Shown here one piece after another: positions 51,930-63,982 of a stretch of DNA of 64,000 nucleotides. The notes below the pieces were generated by a model. It was not told the origin of the DNA and made no database searches. It saw only the letters and a program-made list of their open reading frames with translations. Source of the DNA: Candidatus Berkiella aquae (lineage in GTDB: Bacteria > Pseudomonadota > Gammaproteobacteria > Berkiellales > Berkiellaceae); assembly GCF_001431295.2 (NCBI RefSeq), contig NZ_LKAJ02000003.1, positions 1-64,000 on the forward strand, given 5' to 3'. The position numbers were made by a program, and so were the translations under genes. How positions within the stretch are numbered: the first letter of the stretch is position 1; each line of letters starts with the position of its first letter.

Positions 51930-52944
51930 AATTTTATGTAAAAAGATCGACAAAACGTTCTTGGCTGTGTTGGATGAAAACCCCATGGCAGCGGCTTTTA
52001 TGCTCGCCAATTTGTATCGATCAATGGATCATGTTAGCGAAGATAAGTTGGTTTTAGCAAAAACGACCTTAACTGATACTAAAAAAAGTCTAAGACCAAA
52101 ACATATTCAGACTTTATGGGAAACTATTACATCTATTCCCAGTAAACGATTGAATTTGATGGACAATAGCCATAAGCGGGGTATCCGTCGCCTTAAGCAT
52201 GAAATGATTCGTGATTTTGCCTTTTTCAAACATATTGACGCTGATGATCTTGTTGCCCAAGGGCAAAAATCCGAATTCTATCGCGAAGTGCTAGTTGCAT
52301 TGATTCGAAAACATCTTCATGAAAATAAACTTAAAGATCCATTTGAGAAAGGATCATTTAGCTATAAGCTGCTGAACGAGGGTGGTTCAGAGCAAAATTC
52401 TCGTTATCTAACCAGGTATATCAAGGATTGTGAGTCTTTCCCCATTAATAATATCGTACTTTTAGGAGGCAAGAATCATGAGATTGCGGAATTTATTTTA
52501 ATCGATCTTAAATCAAGCAATATAAGATTCGAAATTGGTAGTCACTTTGTTCATAAACACCCAAGTCTAAGAAAAGATGTTGCTAAAGATTGGCAAGATT
52601 TCTTTGATACTCTTCCTTTAAATTCAAGAGAAGCTAAATTTATCAAAGAAGAACTACCAAAATTGAAGCAAAGATTTGATGAATTTAAGGGTATTGAAAC
52701 GGATAGGAGGGCAAGAAGAGATAATCAAATTGCGCCTAAAGTTGACAATTGGGCAGCATTTAGAACTATTTTCACAAAAAGCTTCGGCTTAGGTTTCATA
52801 GTAGCTCTTCCAGCTAAACCAATCACGATGCCCATATTTTTAGGATACGGGGCTTACAATTTGTATTGCATTTTATCTCATAAGCCAAATCAAACACAAA
52901 GGCCAACTGCTGATTTACAGCAAACTAAAAGGCTTGGAAACTAA
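51916..52944 (+). CDS. Hypothetical protein with C-terminal hydrophobic segment
   Basis: A 342-residue protein, not recognised. The body is mixed alpha/beta and basic; a hydrophobic stretch near the C-terminus (SFGLGFIVALPAKPITMPIF then GYGAYNLYCIL) may sit in a membrane. The frame begins at GTG 51907, but ATG 51916 with AGAGGTGG just upstream is preferred. It overlaps the end of the 896-residue gene by 14 nt, so the two are made together, probably as partners. The region after it (52945-53171) shows only a stub of a frame ending DVVQEIG before the IS3-type element. Confidence 0.55.
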   Translation: MLDIKILCKKIDKTFLAVLDENPMAAAFMLANLYRSMDHVSEDKLVLAKTTLTDTKKSLRPKHIQTLWETITSIPSKRLNLMDNSHKRGIRRLKHEMIRDFAFFKHIDADDLVAQGQKSEFYREVLVALIRKHLHENKLKDPFEKGSFSYKLLNEGGSEQNSRYLTRYIKDCESFPINNIVLLGGKNHEIAEFILIDLKSSNIRFEIGSHFVHKHPSLRKDVAKDWQDFFDTLPLNSREAKFIKEELPKLKQRFDEFKGIETDRRARRDNQIAPKVDNWAAFRTIFTKSFGLGFIVALPAKPITMPIFLGYGAYNLYCILSHKPNQTQRPTADLQQTKRLGN

Positions 52945-53212
52945 TAATATTTGTAAATAAACGGTATATACGGCTAGAAATGACTAAGCTCAAAATGACA
53001 TATAACGAACCGCATGGTTTACAAATAAAATTTCAAGATATCTAAATTTTTATGATTCCATACATCCCGAAATTTCTGCAAATTCTGCAAAATTAGCACC
53101 CATTTTTGCTTCTCATTTTATTTACCCTATCTCTTGAACCACATCCTTTAGAGCACCATTTGACATGCGAGTGTAGTGGTCAAGTAATTTTGGACACTGT
53201 GTTAGAGAAAGC

Positions 53213-54357
<1,145 letters not shown>

Positions 54358-54427
54358 TTTTATACCTCATGATTTAGCACGCTATTTTAACATCTTTTTG
54401 CGTGTCCAAAATCATTAGACCACTACA

Positions 54428-55893
54428 GTATAGCGACCAAGGGTTTAGAAAAAGAAGCAGGGATAAAAAGTGCCACCGTGGACGCATGCTTATTGCAATG
54501 GGAACAGGGAAGGGAGCGATTAAACAAAAACGATGTGTTAGTAATTGATGAAGCTGGCATGCTTGGCACAGATAAGATGAATAAACTATTAGGGCACGCC
54601 AATAGTGAAGGTGCCAAAGTCATCTTAGTGCACGATCCAGAGCAGTTCGGCGCCATCGAAGCGGGCGCCCCTTCACGGGCGATAGCTAGACGATTTGGAG
54701 AAGCCGAATTAACCGAAGTGGTTCGTCAGCGAAACCCAGAAATGAGCCGTGCGACTTATGAATTTGCGACCCAGCAAACTGAAAGAGCTTTAACCCGTTA
54801 TGAGAAACTGGGCGCACTCAATATGACCGCTGCGGATGAGCCAATTGCTAGGCGAATGATGGTAGAGGTCTGGGCCAGTGAGCGGTTGGAAGGCAAATCA
54901 CAATTAATGCTGGCCTATACAAATGATAGCGTTCAGGCTTTAAATCAGGCTGCCAGAGAAGTTCGAATTGCTGCTGGTGAAATAGAAGAGGGGAGGGCGT
55001 TTACAGTAGCCAAAGGTCAGCGCTGCTTTGCTAAGGGGGATGATGTTTATTTTCTGAAGAACGACAAGCACCTGGGGGTTCAAAACGGTGCACTTGGGAA
55101 GATTCAGTCCATTGAGGGAAGTCATTTTCAGATCAAGGCTAATGATGATGGCCGGGTCATAGGATTAGATATCAGGCATTATAATCATCTAGACCACGGT
55201 TATGCTGCGACCATTTATAAAGCCCAAGGTGTCACTGTTAATAATGCTTATGTATTGGCTTCAAACTATTTTGATCGCCACTCTACCTATGTTGCTTGTA
55301 CACGGCATAAAGACAAGCTTATGGTGTTTGGCGACCAAAAAGAGTTTAAAAACCGAGACATGATGATGAAAACATTAAGTCGAGAGTGCTCAAAGAGCAT
55401 GGCAGTAGACTATGCCCAGGCTAGATGGATTAAGCCCCAAAACAAACAGGACCTAAAATTAAACACTAATCAAATTTCACAGAAACAATTAGCACAGGAA
55501 AGACTTGAGATAAAAAATCTCAAATCATATTTTCCCAGCAAGGAATTTTCTTTTGCTTGGGCCTATGAACGCTTTAGAGGGTGGTTACAAGGGGTTATTC
55601 AATTAAGCGATAAGCGCCAAATGCTGTGTTTAACTAAAAATAATAATATGAAATTGGTGCCATATCATTCGCAGCTAGAAAATTTTCTTGGAAAAGAGGT
55701 GAATATTTTGCTTGATAAGAAAGGGGGTATTAATAAATGCTCTGTTATAGATAAAATTGATGGTATATCGAAGCAACATGATGTCTTAGATGGGGGGGTG
55801 ACAAAAACACAACAATATAATTTGATTGATCTGAAAATTGAAGATTATGTTTTATCTGGTAAAGCTTTCATTGATAATGATCTTGAAATTTAA
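54428..55893 (+). pseudogene. 5'-truncated second Ti-type relaxase TraA
   Basis: About 488 codons continue in frame from the IS end. They start in the helicase domain, just after Walker A, at SIATKGLEKEAGIKSATVD, and keep Walker B LVIDEAGML, YAATIYKAQGVTV and a full C-terminus. They align throughout with the relaxase at 10343-12955 (residues from about 395 on), yet differ at many positions, so this came from another related element and is not a recent copy. The relaxase domain and Walker A are missing, so it is inactive for nicking. The nominal start is GTG 54478. Confidence 0.85.
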
Positions 55894-55963
55894 GAAGTCT
55901 CTTTGATTATATCCTCAAGCGATGCATTAGTTTATTTACCATTTAGGGCTCAGAGAAATTTTA

Positions 55964-58900
55964 TTAAAATGAAGAAGCTGAAATTCGAAGCGCATAACGT
56001 TGCCATACCAAATAAATCGCAGGAAGTACAATAAGGGCCAATAGCGTTGCGGTAATCATCCCCCCAACCATGGGGGCAGCAATTCTGCGCATAACTTCTG
56101 ATCCCGTACCACCGATGAGCATAATGGGTAATAGACCACCAATAATGGCTAATGCAGTCATCATAATGGGCCTAAGGCGCAATAAAGCTCCTTCAGTAAT
56201 GGCCGCTTGAATATCTTCAAGGGTACATTCCCTTTTTTCTTCCTCCACAAGGGCTAAACGTTTTTTAAGTGCTTGATGCAGATAAATGAGTTTCACAACC
56301 ATAATTTCAGCGGCAATTCCAGCAAGCGCAATGAAACCCACTCCGGCGGCAACGGATAGGTGATAACCTAAAATGTAGAGAAGCCAAATTCCACCAATTA
56401 GCGCAAAGGGTACCGCTGACACAATGAGTATAACCTCAGAAAATCTTCGGAAATTTAAATAAAGCAGTAAAATAATGATTGCTAATGTGAAGGGAGCCAC
56501 TAAAGCCAAGCGTTCTTTTGCACGCTCCAAATATTCGTATTGGCCTGACCAAATTAAGGAATAGCCCGCAGGAAATTTTATTTTCTGTTGTATTTTTTGT
56601 TGTGCTTCACTTACATAAGAAGCGATATCACGATCCGCAATATCAACATATATCCACCCATTAAGCCTCGCGTTTTCACTTTTAATCGTATCCGGTCCTT
56701 CCTGAATACTGATTCGCGCCACTTCACTCAAAGGGATCGTTGCTCCGGTAGAGGTGATTATCGGAAGTACTCTCAGTTCCTCTAATGAATCACGAATTTC
56801 TCGAGGGTAGCGAATATTAATAGGATAACGTTCTCTACCTTCTATAGTTTGAGCGATATCCATTCCACCCACCGCAATTTCGATTATTTTTTGAACGTCT
56901 TCAATATTAAGACCATATCTGGCTATTTTCAGGCGGTCAATTTCAACATTAATGTAGCGGGCGCTTGCTACACGTTCCGCAAAAGCTGAAACAGTGCCAG
57001 GTATACCTTTAAGCAGATCTTCAACTTGCTTGCCCAGGGACTGAATGACGTTTAAATTAGGGCCTGCAATTTTTAAACCCACAGGAGTTTTTATTCCTGT
57101 GGCCAACATATCAATTCTAGTTCGAATGGGCATAACCCACGCATTAGATAAACCAGGCAGCTTAACGCGCTCTTCTAACTCCGCACGTAGCTTATCGATT
57201 GTCATACCTTTACGCCATTCACTTTTAGGCTTGAATTGAATCGTGGTCTCAATCATCCATAAAGGGGCAGGATCTGTTGCAGTTTCTGCACGTCCAATCT
57301 TGCCGAATACAGTTTTTACTTCAGGGACAGTTGCAATCAGCTTATCTGTCTGCTGCAAAATTTGTTGGGCTTTTCCAATGGATATACCGGGAAAAGTAGT
57401 TGGCATATACAAGAGATCACCTTCATCCATTTCGGGCATAAATTCCCCACCGAGATGCAACAGAGGCCAACAACCGATTATGAGCAATATGACGGCAATC
57501 CCCAAGACCATTTTGGGAAACTTTAAAACGGTTTGTAGTATAGGTCTGTATACTGTGGCCAATGCCTTATTGAGAGGGGTTGATTGTTCAGGTTTAATCT
57601 TGCCTTTAATTAAATAACCCATTAGAACAGGTACTAACGTTATTGACAGAATGGCTGCTCCTGCCATAGCGTAAGTTTTAGTATACGCAAGAGGTATAAA
57701 CAAACGACCTTCTTGTGCCTGCAATGTAAAAACTGGTAAGAAGCTTACAGTGACAATAAGCAAAGAAAAGAACAGGGCAGGGCCTACCTCTATGGCTGAT
57801 TGTTGTATGATTTCCCACCTATCTTGAATTTGTTTCTCATGCTCAAGATGTTTGTGTGCATTTTCAATCATGACGATGGCTGCATCTACCATCACGCCAA
57901 TCGCGATGGCAATTCCGCCCAAGGACATGATATTGGCGTTTATTCCCTGCAAATGCATAATAATTAGCGCAATCAAAATACCCATAGGAAGGCTAATGAC
58001 AACGACTAAGGAAGATCGAAGATGAAAAAGAAAAATCATGCAAATTAACGAAACAACAACAAATTCTTCAATTAATTTGTCATATAAAGTTGCTACGGCG
58101 CGTTGAATAAGATTTGCACGGTCATAAGTCTCGACAATTTCGACTCCTTTTGGAAGACTTGATTTAATTTCATTCAAACGTTTTTTTACGTTTTGAATAG
58201 TCTCCATAGCGTTTTGGCCATAACGCATCACAATAATACCGCCAACGACTTCACCTTGCCCGTTTAACTCAGCAATGCCACGACGGATTTGAGGGCCAAG
58301 CTGCACGGTAGCAACGTCTTTCAATAGAATTGGAACCCCATTTTTATTTAAGCTAATAGGAAGTTGCTCGATGTCCCTTATTGATTTTAAATAACCTTCA
58401 GAGCGTACAAAATATTCTGCCTCGCCCATTTCTATGGATGAGCCGCCTACTTCTTGGTTGCCTTTTTGTACGGCGTCGGTGACTTGCTGTAAAGTTAAAT
58501 TGAAAGCACGCAATCTATTTGGATCTAAGGAAATCTGATACTGGCGTACCATACCACCTATTGGAGCCACTTCTGCTACTCCAGGAATTTTCTGAAGTTC
58601 ATATTTTAAAAACCAATCTTGGATGCTTCTCAGCTGTGATAAGTCATGTTTGCCTGTTCGATCGACAAGCGCGTATTCATAAACCCAACCCACTCCCGTT
58701 GCGTCGGGTCCCAAGGACGCACGAGCATTAGCTGGCAGTTTACTTGACGCTTGATTGAGATACTCGAGCACCCGAGATCGCGCCCAATAAAGATCAGTCC
58801 CATCCTTGAAGATGACATATACAAAAGAATCACCGAAGCTGGACTCACCTCTCACTGTTACCGCGCCTGGAACTGATAACATCGCGGAAGTAATAGGAAA

Positions 58901-59098
58901 AGTGACTTGATCTTCGACTACTTGCGGGGCTTGACCGGGAAATGTAGTACGGATAATGACCTGCACATCAGATAAATCCGGTATAGCATCCACTGCCGTG
59001 TTCTTAATCGCATATATACCGGCCAATAGTATCAAAAAACTAACAAGCAACACCAAATGGCGATTCTTTATCGACCATTTAATGGTACTTTCGATCAT
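55964..59098 (-). CDS. cusA: RND heavy-metal efflux pump CusA (Cu/Ag type)
   Basis: A 1044-residue HME-RND inner-membrane pump. Twelve membrane segments in two sets lie around large periplasmic loops. Motifs include DLSDVQVIIRTTFPGQ, the TM4 GGIAIAIGVMVDAAIVMIEN with charged residues for proton transfer, and the MLATGIKTPVGLKI Met-containing region of CusA-type pumps. It acts with the fusion protein encoded just upstream and an outer-membrane channel not seen here. The start overlaps the cusB stop as ATGA. It converges on the truncated relaxase. Confidence 0.92.
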   Translation of the reverse strand: MIESTIKWSIKNRHLVLLVSFLILLAGIYAIKNTAVDAIPDLSDVQVIIRTTFPGQAPQVVEDQVTFPITSAMLSVPGAVTVRGESSFGDSFVYVIFKDGTDLYWARSRVLEYLNQASSKLPANARASLGPDATGVGWVYEYALVDRTGKHDLSQLRSIQDWFLKYELQKIPGVAEVAPIGGMVRQYQISLDPNRLRAFNLTLQQVTDAVQKGNQEVGGSSIEMGEAEYFVRSEGYLKSIRDIEQLPISLNKNGVPILLKDVATVQLGPQIRRGIAELNGQGEVVGGIIVMRYGQNAMETIQNVKKRLNEIKSSLPKGVEIVETYDRANLIQRAVATLYDKLIEEFVVVSLICMIFLFHLRSSLVVVISLPMGILIALIIMHLQGINANIMSLGGIAIAIGVMVDAAIVMIENAHKHLEHEKQIQDRWEIIQQSAIEVGPALFFSLLIVTVSFLPVFTLQAQEGRLFIPLAYTKTYAMAGAAILSITLVPVLMGYLIKGKIKPEQSTPLNKALATVYRPILQTVLKFPKMVLGIAVILLIIGCWPLLHLGGEFMPEMDEGDLLYMPTTFPGISIGKAQQILQQTDKLIATVPEVKTVFGKIGRAETATDPAPLWMIETTIQFKPKSEWRKGMTIDKLRAELEERVKLPGLSNAWVMPIRTRIDMLATGIKTPVGLKIAGPNLNVIQSLGKQVEDLLKGIPGTVSAFAERVASARYINVEIDRLKIARYGLNIEDVQKIIEIAVGGMDIAQTIEGRERYPINIRYPREIRDSLEELRVLPIITSTGATIPLSEVARISIQEGPDTIKSENARLNGWIYVDIADRDIASYVSEAQQKIQQKIKFPAGYSLIWSGQYEYLERAKERLALVAPFTLAIIILLLYLNFRRFSEVILIVSAVPFALIGGIWLLYILGYHLSVAAGVGFIALAGIAAEIMVVKLIYLHQALKKRLALVEEEKRECTLEDIQAAITEGALLRLRPIMMTALAIIGGLLPIMLIGGTGSEVMRRIAAPMVGGMITATLLALIVLPAIYLVWQRYALRISASSF

Positions 59099-60546
59099 TG
59101 GCTTTTCCCATGATGCGTTTGTTCAAGCTGGATAATCGCAAATTCTTGTTCGGATTTCTTTTCTAAAACAAAATTTACGTGCTCTCCAGACTTGAAGTCT
59201 TTTAGGTTGATTTTATCTGAAACCTCAAAATCCATGGACATGGCTGGCATATTTATCTCAGCAATTGCTTCATGTTTGAGTGTGATTAGATGCTTTTCAT
59301 CATCAATTTTTTCTATGATCCCAATCCCTTTAATTTGGACTGCCTCACCTTCGATTCGTTGAATGCTGGTTCTTAAATTGGCTTCAGAATCAATTAGAAA
59401 CTGCCCTGATGTTACAACTTGTTCGTCTTTGCCTAATCCCGATAAAATTTCAACCCGTTCGTTCGTTTCTATACCGGTATTTACTTTGCGAACTTGAAAA
59501 CGTCCTTCTCCTAATGCGACGATGACATGATTCCCCTGGCTACTACGAATTAAAGCTTCAATAGGAATATTGAGAGTATCGGTCTTTGGATCGATAAATA
59601 AAGTAATATTAGCGTACATGTTTGGTTTCAATTCATTTTTGGGATTATCGAAGAGAAACCTGATTTTTAAAGTGCGGGTATTAGGATCCAGCTCAGGGTA
59701 GATATATTCGACTTTGCCTTTCCAAGTTTTTTCAGGGAATGCAGGTAATTTTGCATTAGCCTCCTGTCCTTGTGATACCCATCCCGCTTGTTGTTCATAT
59801 ATTTGAGCAATAATCCATATGCTCGATAAATCTACTAAGCTCATTAATTCCGTATCTGGTGTAACTCGCATCCCTTCTCGCACATTCAGCTTCTCAATAA
59901 ACCCATCTTGAGGCGACAAGATATCGATCAATTGATCTGCTTTTTTTGTTTTTTGGACTCGATCAATTTGTTCATCCGTTATTTTGAAAGATTGAAGCTT
60001 ATGCCGCGCACCTTCAATCAATTCTTTATTCCCGCCCTCGAGCGCAAGCAAGAATTCTCTTTGAGCGCTGATGAGAATCGGGGAATATAATTGAACAAGC
60101 AGCTGGCCTTTAGTTACCTTTTCCCCATTTGCTTTAACGGTGAGATTTCTTATCCAACCTTCGGCATAGGTATGAACATGATGAATTTTATTTTCATTTG
60201 GTTCGACAGATCCTATCGTTTCAATTTGCCTAGTTAAAGGTCCTTTTTCAACCTTAGCTGTTCGCACACCAAGATTTTGGATTAAAGTAGGGGAAATCTT
60301 AATAGTATTGGCCTCTGCCTTGGTTTCAGGTTCAGAAAAAACAGGAACTAAATCCATATTCATTCGAGACTTGCCAGGTCCTGGATAGTGGATTTGAGGC
60401 TCCATGGGATCTATCCAATACAGTGGCTTTTTAGTTGCCACTTGTGTTGGCGCGTTGGGGGACCATAGGTTTAAATACGGACCTAAAAATATACCCAGTA
60501 AAACGGCAGCAATAATTACCAAGGCCAGTAGCACTTTTTTCATCAA
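59095..60546 (-). CDS. cusB: Membrane fusion protein CusB with a C-terminal CusF-like domain
   Basis: A 483-residue periplasmic adaptor. An N-terminal membrane anchor (LLALVIIAAVLLGIFL) is followed by a heavy-metal-binding-type segment, YWIDPMEPQIHYPGPG and MNMDLVPVF, in which the usual Cys are missing. The barrel-sandwich and helical hairpin region follows. Residues about 405-475 form a CusF-like OB domain (ITLKHEAIAEINMPAMSMDF), with the His and Met of the copper/silver site. The two parts are separate genes in Escherichia coli. It is translationally coupled to cusA. Confidence 0.9.
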   Translation of the reverse strand: MMKKVLLALVIIAAVLLGIFLGPYLNLWSPNAPTQVATKKPLYWIDPMEPQIHYPGPGKSRMNMDLVPVFSEPETKAEANTIKISPTLIQNLGVRTAKVEKGPLTRQIETIGSVEPNENKIHHVHTYAEGWIRNLTVKANGEKVTKGQLLVQLYSPILISAQREFLLALEGGNKELIEGARHKLQSFKITDEQIDRVQKTKKADQLIDILSPQDGFIEKLNVREGMRVTPDTELMSLVDLSSIWIIAQIYEQQAGWVSQGQEANAKLPAFPEKTWKGKVEYIYPELDPNTRTLKIRFLFDNPKNELKPNMYANITLFIDPKTDTLNIPIEALIRSSQGNHVIVALGEGRFQVRKVNTGIETNERVEILSGLGKDEQVVTSGQFLIDSEANLRTSIQRIEGEAVQIKGIGIIEKIDDEKHLITLKHEAIAEINMPAMSMDFEVSDKINLKDFKSGEHVNFVLEKKSEQEFAIIQLEQTHHGKSQ

Positions 60547-60781
60547 AAGTACCTTTCAACACAGTTATTTACGGTGATTATGTGATTTGCCAATACATGC
60601 TCCAAATTAGATTTAGTATAATCCAATTTTAGTATAGATAAGTTCAGTTAAATAACAAAATTGCATGGGTTAGCAGTACTTCTTCAGGCAACACCGCTTC
60701 ATTGAATTGTTAATATACTCAGAATCTAGTTTAGATTTGGCGTTGATTTACCAATGAAGCTGAGAGTGAAATGCTACCGTG
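60547..60781 (-). promoter_or_regulatory. Upstream region of cusBA
   Basis: Gene-free and AT-rich. On the minus strand TATACTAAA occurs twice about 18 bp apart (60612-60643 region), a possible -10 pair or repeated binding site before cusB. No recognisable CusR or CueR box was identified. The czcA gene ends at 60782 on the same strand. Confidence 0.35.
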
Positions 60782-63700
60782 TTACTTAGGCGAAAATTTA
60801 TCTTTAAGCAGCTTGGCATGAGAATCTCGAGCAAGGCCAGTGCCTTTTTTAAGCGTTTTATTTAAAACTTTATAAATTGCTGGAAGTACGAGTAGTGTTA
60901 ATAAGGTTGATGAAATGATTCCACCTATGACAACAGTTGCAAGAGGCTTTTGAACTTCTGAACCGGCACCTATATTTATTGCCATAGGCAGAAAACCCAA
61001 ACTCGCGACTAATGCAGTGGTAAGAATTGCTCTTGTTCTGGTCAATGCGCCTTCAATTATAGCGTCATCAAGCATTTTTCCTTCGTTTTGTAGTTTTTTT
61101 ATGAATGCAATCATGACTAGACCATTTAATACTGCAACACCTGAAAGTGCAATAAACCCAACGCCTGCGGAAATGGAAAATGGCATACCTCTGAGCCAAA
61201 GACCAGCCACCCCGCCCGTTAAGGCAAGTGGAACGCCCGTAAAAATAATAAGTGCAGTTAAGGCAGAGTTGAAAGCAACAAATAACAAAATAAATACAGA
61301 CAATAATGCAATAGGTACAACAATCATTAATCGTTCCTGAGCGGATATTAGCTGTTGGAATGTGCCACCATAATCAATCCAATAACCTGTGGGCAATTTA
61401 ATTTTAGATTCTGTGAGTGCTTGTACTTCTTTTACGAAACTACCTAAGTCTCTATCTCGTACATTTGCTGAAATAATAATTTTTCGTTTGCCATTTTCTC
61501 TGCTTATTTGATTTGGACCATATGTTACATCAATATCTGCGACTTCTTTTAATGGGATTCGATCAGGCTGTTCATTTTTAGTTTTTGACGGTAAAGGAAT
61601 AGATAAAAGTTTCAAAGCATTAAGATCTGATCTTAAGTAATCAGGCAGCCTAACAACCAAGTCAAATCGCTTATCGCCTTCGAATATTTTTCCAGCAACT
61701 TGGCCATTCATTGCTGTACTTACAACATCTTGAATAGTGGCTATATCTATTCCGTATTGTTTTAGAGCAATCGGATTAGGAACAATATTAAGAAGAGGCA
61801 AACCCGTTGTTTGCTCTATCTTAACATCTTTTGCGCCTGGGGTAAGTTTGAGTAAAGCTTCTACATCTTTAGCAAGTTGCAAAAGTTCATCAGTATCATC
61901 TCCAAAAATCTTTACTGCTAAATCGCTTCTGACGCCAGAAATAAGCTCATTAAAACGCATTTGAATTGGTTGTGAAAATTCATAATTATTTCCAGGAACA
62001 TTTTTTAGAACACCTTCCATTTCCCTAATTAGCTGCTCTTTTGATTTTTTTGGATCGGGCCATTCATTTCTTGGCTTTAGCATCACGTAGGTATCCGCAA
62101 CACTAGGTGGCATTGGATCAGTCGCAATATCGGCTGTTCCAATTTTCCCAAAAATTTCCTTCACTTCCGGTATGGACTTGATGGCCAATTCGACATTTGC
62201 CTGCATTTCAACTGATTGAGATAGGCTCGTTCCAGGAATTCTCATAGCATGTAAAGCGATGTCACCTTCTTCTAAGTTGGGCATAAACTCTCTGCCCAAG
62301 CTTAAAAATCCAAAAACACTAATTATAAAAATAATGACTGATGCTAGAATAACACTCAGCGGACGTTTCAAAGACCAATGTAAAGCTGGCGAATATAGTT
62401 TCTTGAAACTTTTAATAATAATATTTTCTTCTTCACTGACACGTCCTGTCATAAACAAAGCAATGCTTGCAGGGACAAAAGTAAGGCATAAAATGAGAGA
62501 TGATAATAAAGCCATGACAACTGTGAATGCCATAGGATGAAACATCTTGCCTTCAATTCCTGTTAGAGAAAATATCGGTATATAGACCACTGTAATAATG
62601 ATGATGCCAAATATACTTGGTTTAATTACTTCCGCAGTAGCAGATGAAACTAGATCAAATCGTTGTTGTTTGCTAAGAGGTGCGCCACTGTCCTTTTGTG
62701 CGATACTTAATCGACGTATACAATTTTCAACGATAATAACTGCACCATCAACAATGAGACCAAAATCTAATGCACCAAGGCTCATAAGGTTACCTGATAC
62801 TTTATTTGCTACCATGCCAGTAATTGTCATAAGCATTGAAATTGGAATAATCGCTGCAGTAATTAATGCTGCTCTAAAATTCCCTAATAACAAAGATAAA
62901 ATAACAATGACGAGTATTGCACCTTCAACTAGGTTTTTGGTGACTGTTCCAATCGTTTTGTCTACTAAGATAGTACGGTTATAAACTTCCTTTGCGATAA
63001 CACCATCAGGTAAATTTCGATTAATTTGTTTAAGTTTTTCGGCCACTTCAGTTGAGACTTCTTTGCTATTCTCGCCGATAAGCATCATTACAGTACCAAG
63101 AACAATCTCCTGTCCGTTTTGAGTTGCAGCTCCAGTTCTTAGAGGATATCCTAGTTCAACGGTGGCAATATCTTTTATTTTGATAGTGATCTCTTCCCGA
63201 TTGTCAATCGAAACATTCTCAATTCCATCAATATTCTTTACTTGCCCAGGAACACGTATGAGATACTGTTCGCCATTTTTTTCAATATACCCAGCGCCCA
63301 CATTACTGTTATTTTTTTCCAATGCGCTGATGACATCTGATATTGTTAAATCGTAAGACAATAACTTGTTGAGATCCGGTAAAATATGTAATTGCTTCTC
63401 ATATCCACCGATAGTATTTACTTCAATGACGCCTTTAACGTTACGTAACTGGGGACGAATTACCCAATCTTGAAGTGTTCGTAAATCCATAGGAGTATAT
63501 GGCTTTCCATCAGCGTTTTTAGCATTCGGCAATGCTTCAACAACATACATAAATATTTCACCAAGGCCTGTTGAAATAGGGCCTAGTGTAGGTTCAATGC
63601 CAGTAGGTAATTCATTTTTGAGCTGTTGTAGTCTTTCAGTAATAAGTTGCCGAGCGAAATAGATATCCGTTTTTTCTTTAAAGACTACGGTGACTTGAGA

Positions 63701-63970
63701 AAGACCATAGCGTGAGATTGAACGAGTGTATTCAAGTTTAGGCAAGCCTGCTAAGGCAGTCTCAACAGGAAAAGTAATTCGTTGTTCAACTTCTAAGGGC
63801 GAATATCCTTGTGCCGCAGTATTCACTTGAACTTGAATATTCGTTATATCAGGAACCGCATCAATAGGGAATTGATTAAATTTATATATACCTAAGGCTG
63901 ATAAACCTAAGATGCCAAGTAGTACTAACCAGCGGTGTATAATCGAAAAATGTAAAATTGAATTCAGCAT
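60782..63970 (-). CDS. czcA: RND heavy-metal efflux pump CzcA/HelA-like
   Basis: A 1062-residue HME-RND pump of the CzcA (Co/Zn/Cd) type. The TM4 segment is GALDFGLIVDGAVIIVEN, with the Asp-Asp-Glu proton-path residues of CzcA, and the substrate region reads FNELISGVRSDLAVKIFGDD instead of the CusA Met version. FPGTSLSQ and EFMPNLEEGD are family motifs. Legionella HelA belongs here. Its fusion-protein partner would lie upstream, at the window edge. It reads in the same direction as cusBA but has its own 235-bp gap to it. Confidence 0.92.
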   Translation of the reverse strand: MLNSILHFSIIHRWLVLLGILGLSALGIYKFNQFPIDAVPDITNIQVQVNTAAQGYSPLEVEQRITFPVETALAGLPKLEYTRSISRYGLSQVTVVFKEKTDIYFARQLITERLQQLKNELPTGIEPTLGPISTGLGEIFMYVVEALPNAKNADGKPYTPMDLRTLQDWVIRPQLRNVKGVIEVNTIGGYEKQLHILPDLNKLLSYDLTISDVISALEKNNSNVGAGYIEKNGEQYLIRVPGQVKNIDGIENVSIDNREEITIKIKDIATVELGYPLRTGAATQNGQEIVLGTVMMLIGENSKEVSTEVAEKLKQINRNLPDGVIAKEVYNRTILVDKTIGTVTKNLVEGAILVIVILSLLLGNFRAALITAAIIPISMLMTITGMVANKVSGNLMSLGALDFGLIVDGAVIIVENCIRRLSIAQKDSGAPLSKQQRFDLVSSATAEVIKPSIFGIIIITVVYIPIFSLTGIEGKMFHPMAFTVVMALLSSLILCLTFVPASIALFMTGRVSEEENIIIKSFKKLYSPALHWSLKRPLSVILASVIIFIISVFGFLSLGREFMPNLEEGDIALHAMRIPGTSLSQSVEMQANVELAIKSIPEVKEIFGKIGTADIATDPMPPSVADTYVMLKPRNEWPDPKKSKEQLIREMEGVLKNVPGNNYEFSQPIQMRFNELISGVRSDLAVKIFGDDTDELLQLAKDVEALLKLTPGAKDVKIEQTTGLPLLNIVPNPIALKQYGIDIATIQDVVSTAMNGQVAGKIFEGDKRFDLVVRLPDYLRSDLNALKLLSIPLPSKTKNEQPDRIPLKEVADIDVTYGPNQISRENGKRKIIISANVRDRDLGSFVKEVQALTESKIKLPTGYWIDYGGTFQQLISAQERLMIVVPIALLSVFILLFVAFNSALTALIIFTGVPLALTGGVAGLWLRGMPFSISAGVGFIALSGVAVLNGLVMIAFIKKLQNEGKMLDDAIIEGALTRTRAILTTALVASLGFLPMAINIGAGSEVQKPLATVVIGGIISSTLLTLLVLPAIYKVLNKTLKKGTGLARDSHAKLLKDKFSPK

Positions 63971-63982
63971 AAATATAATTCT

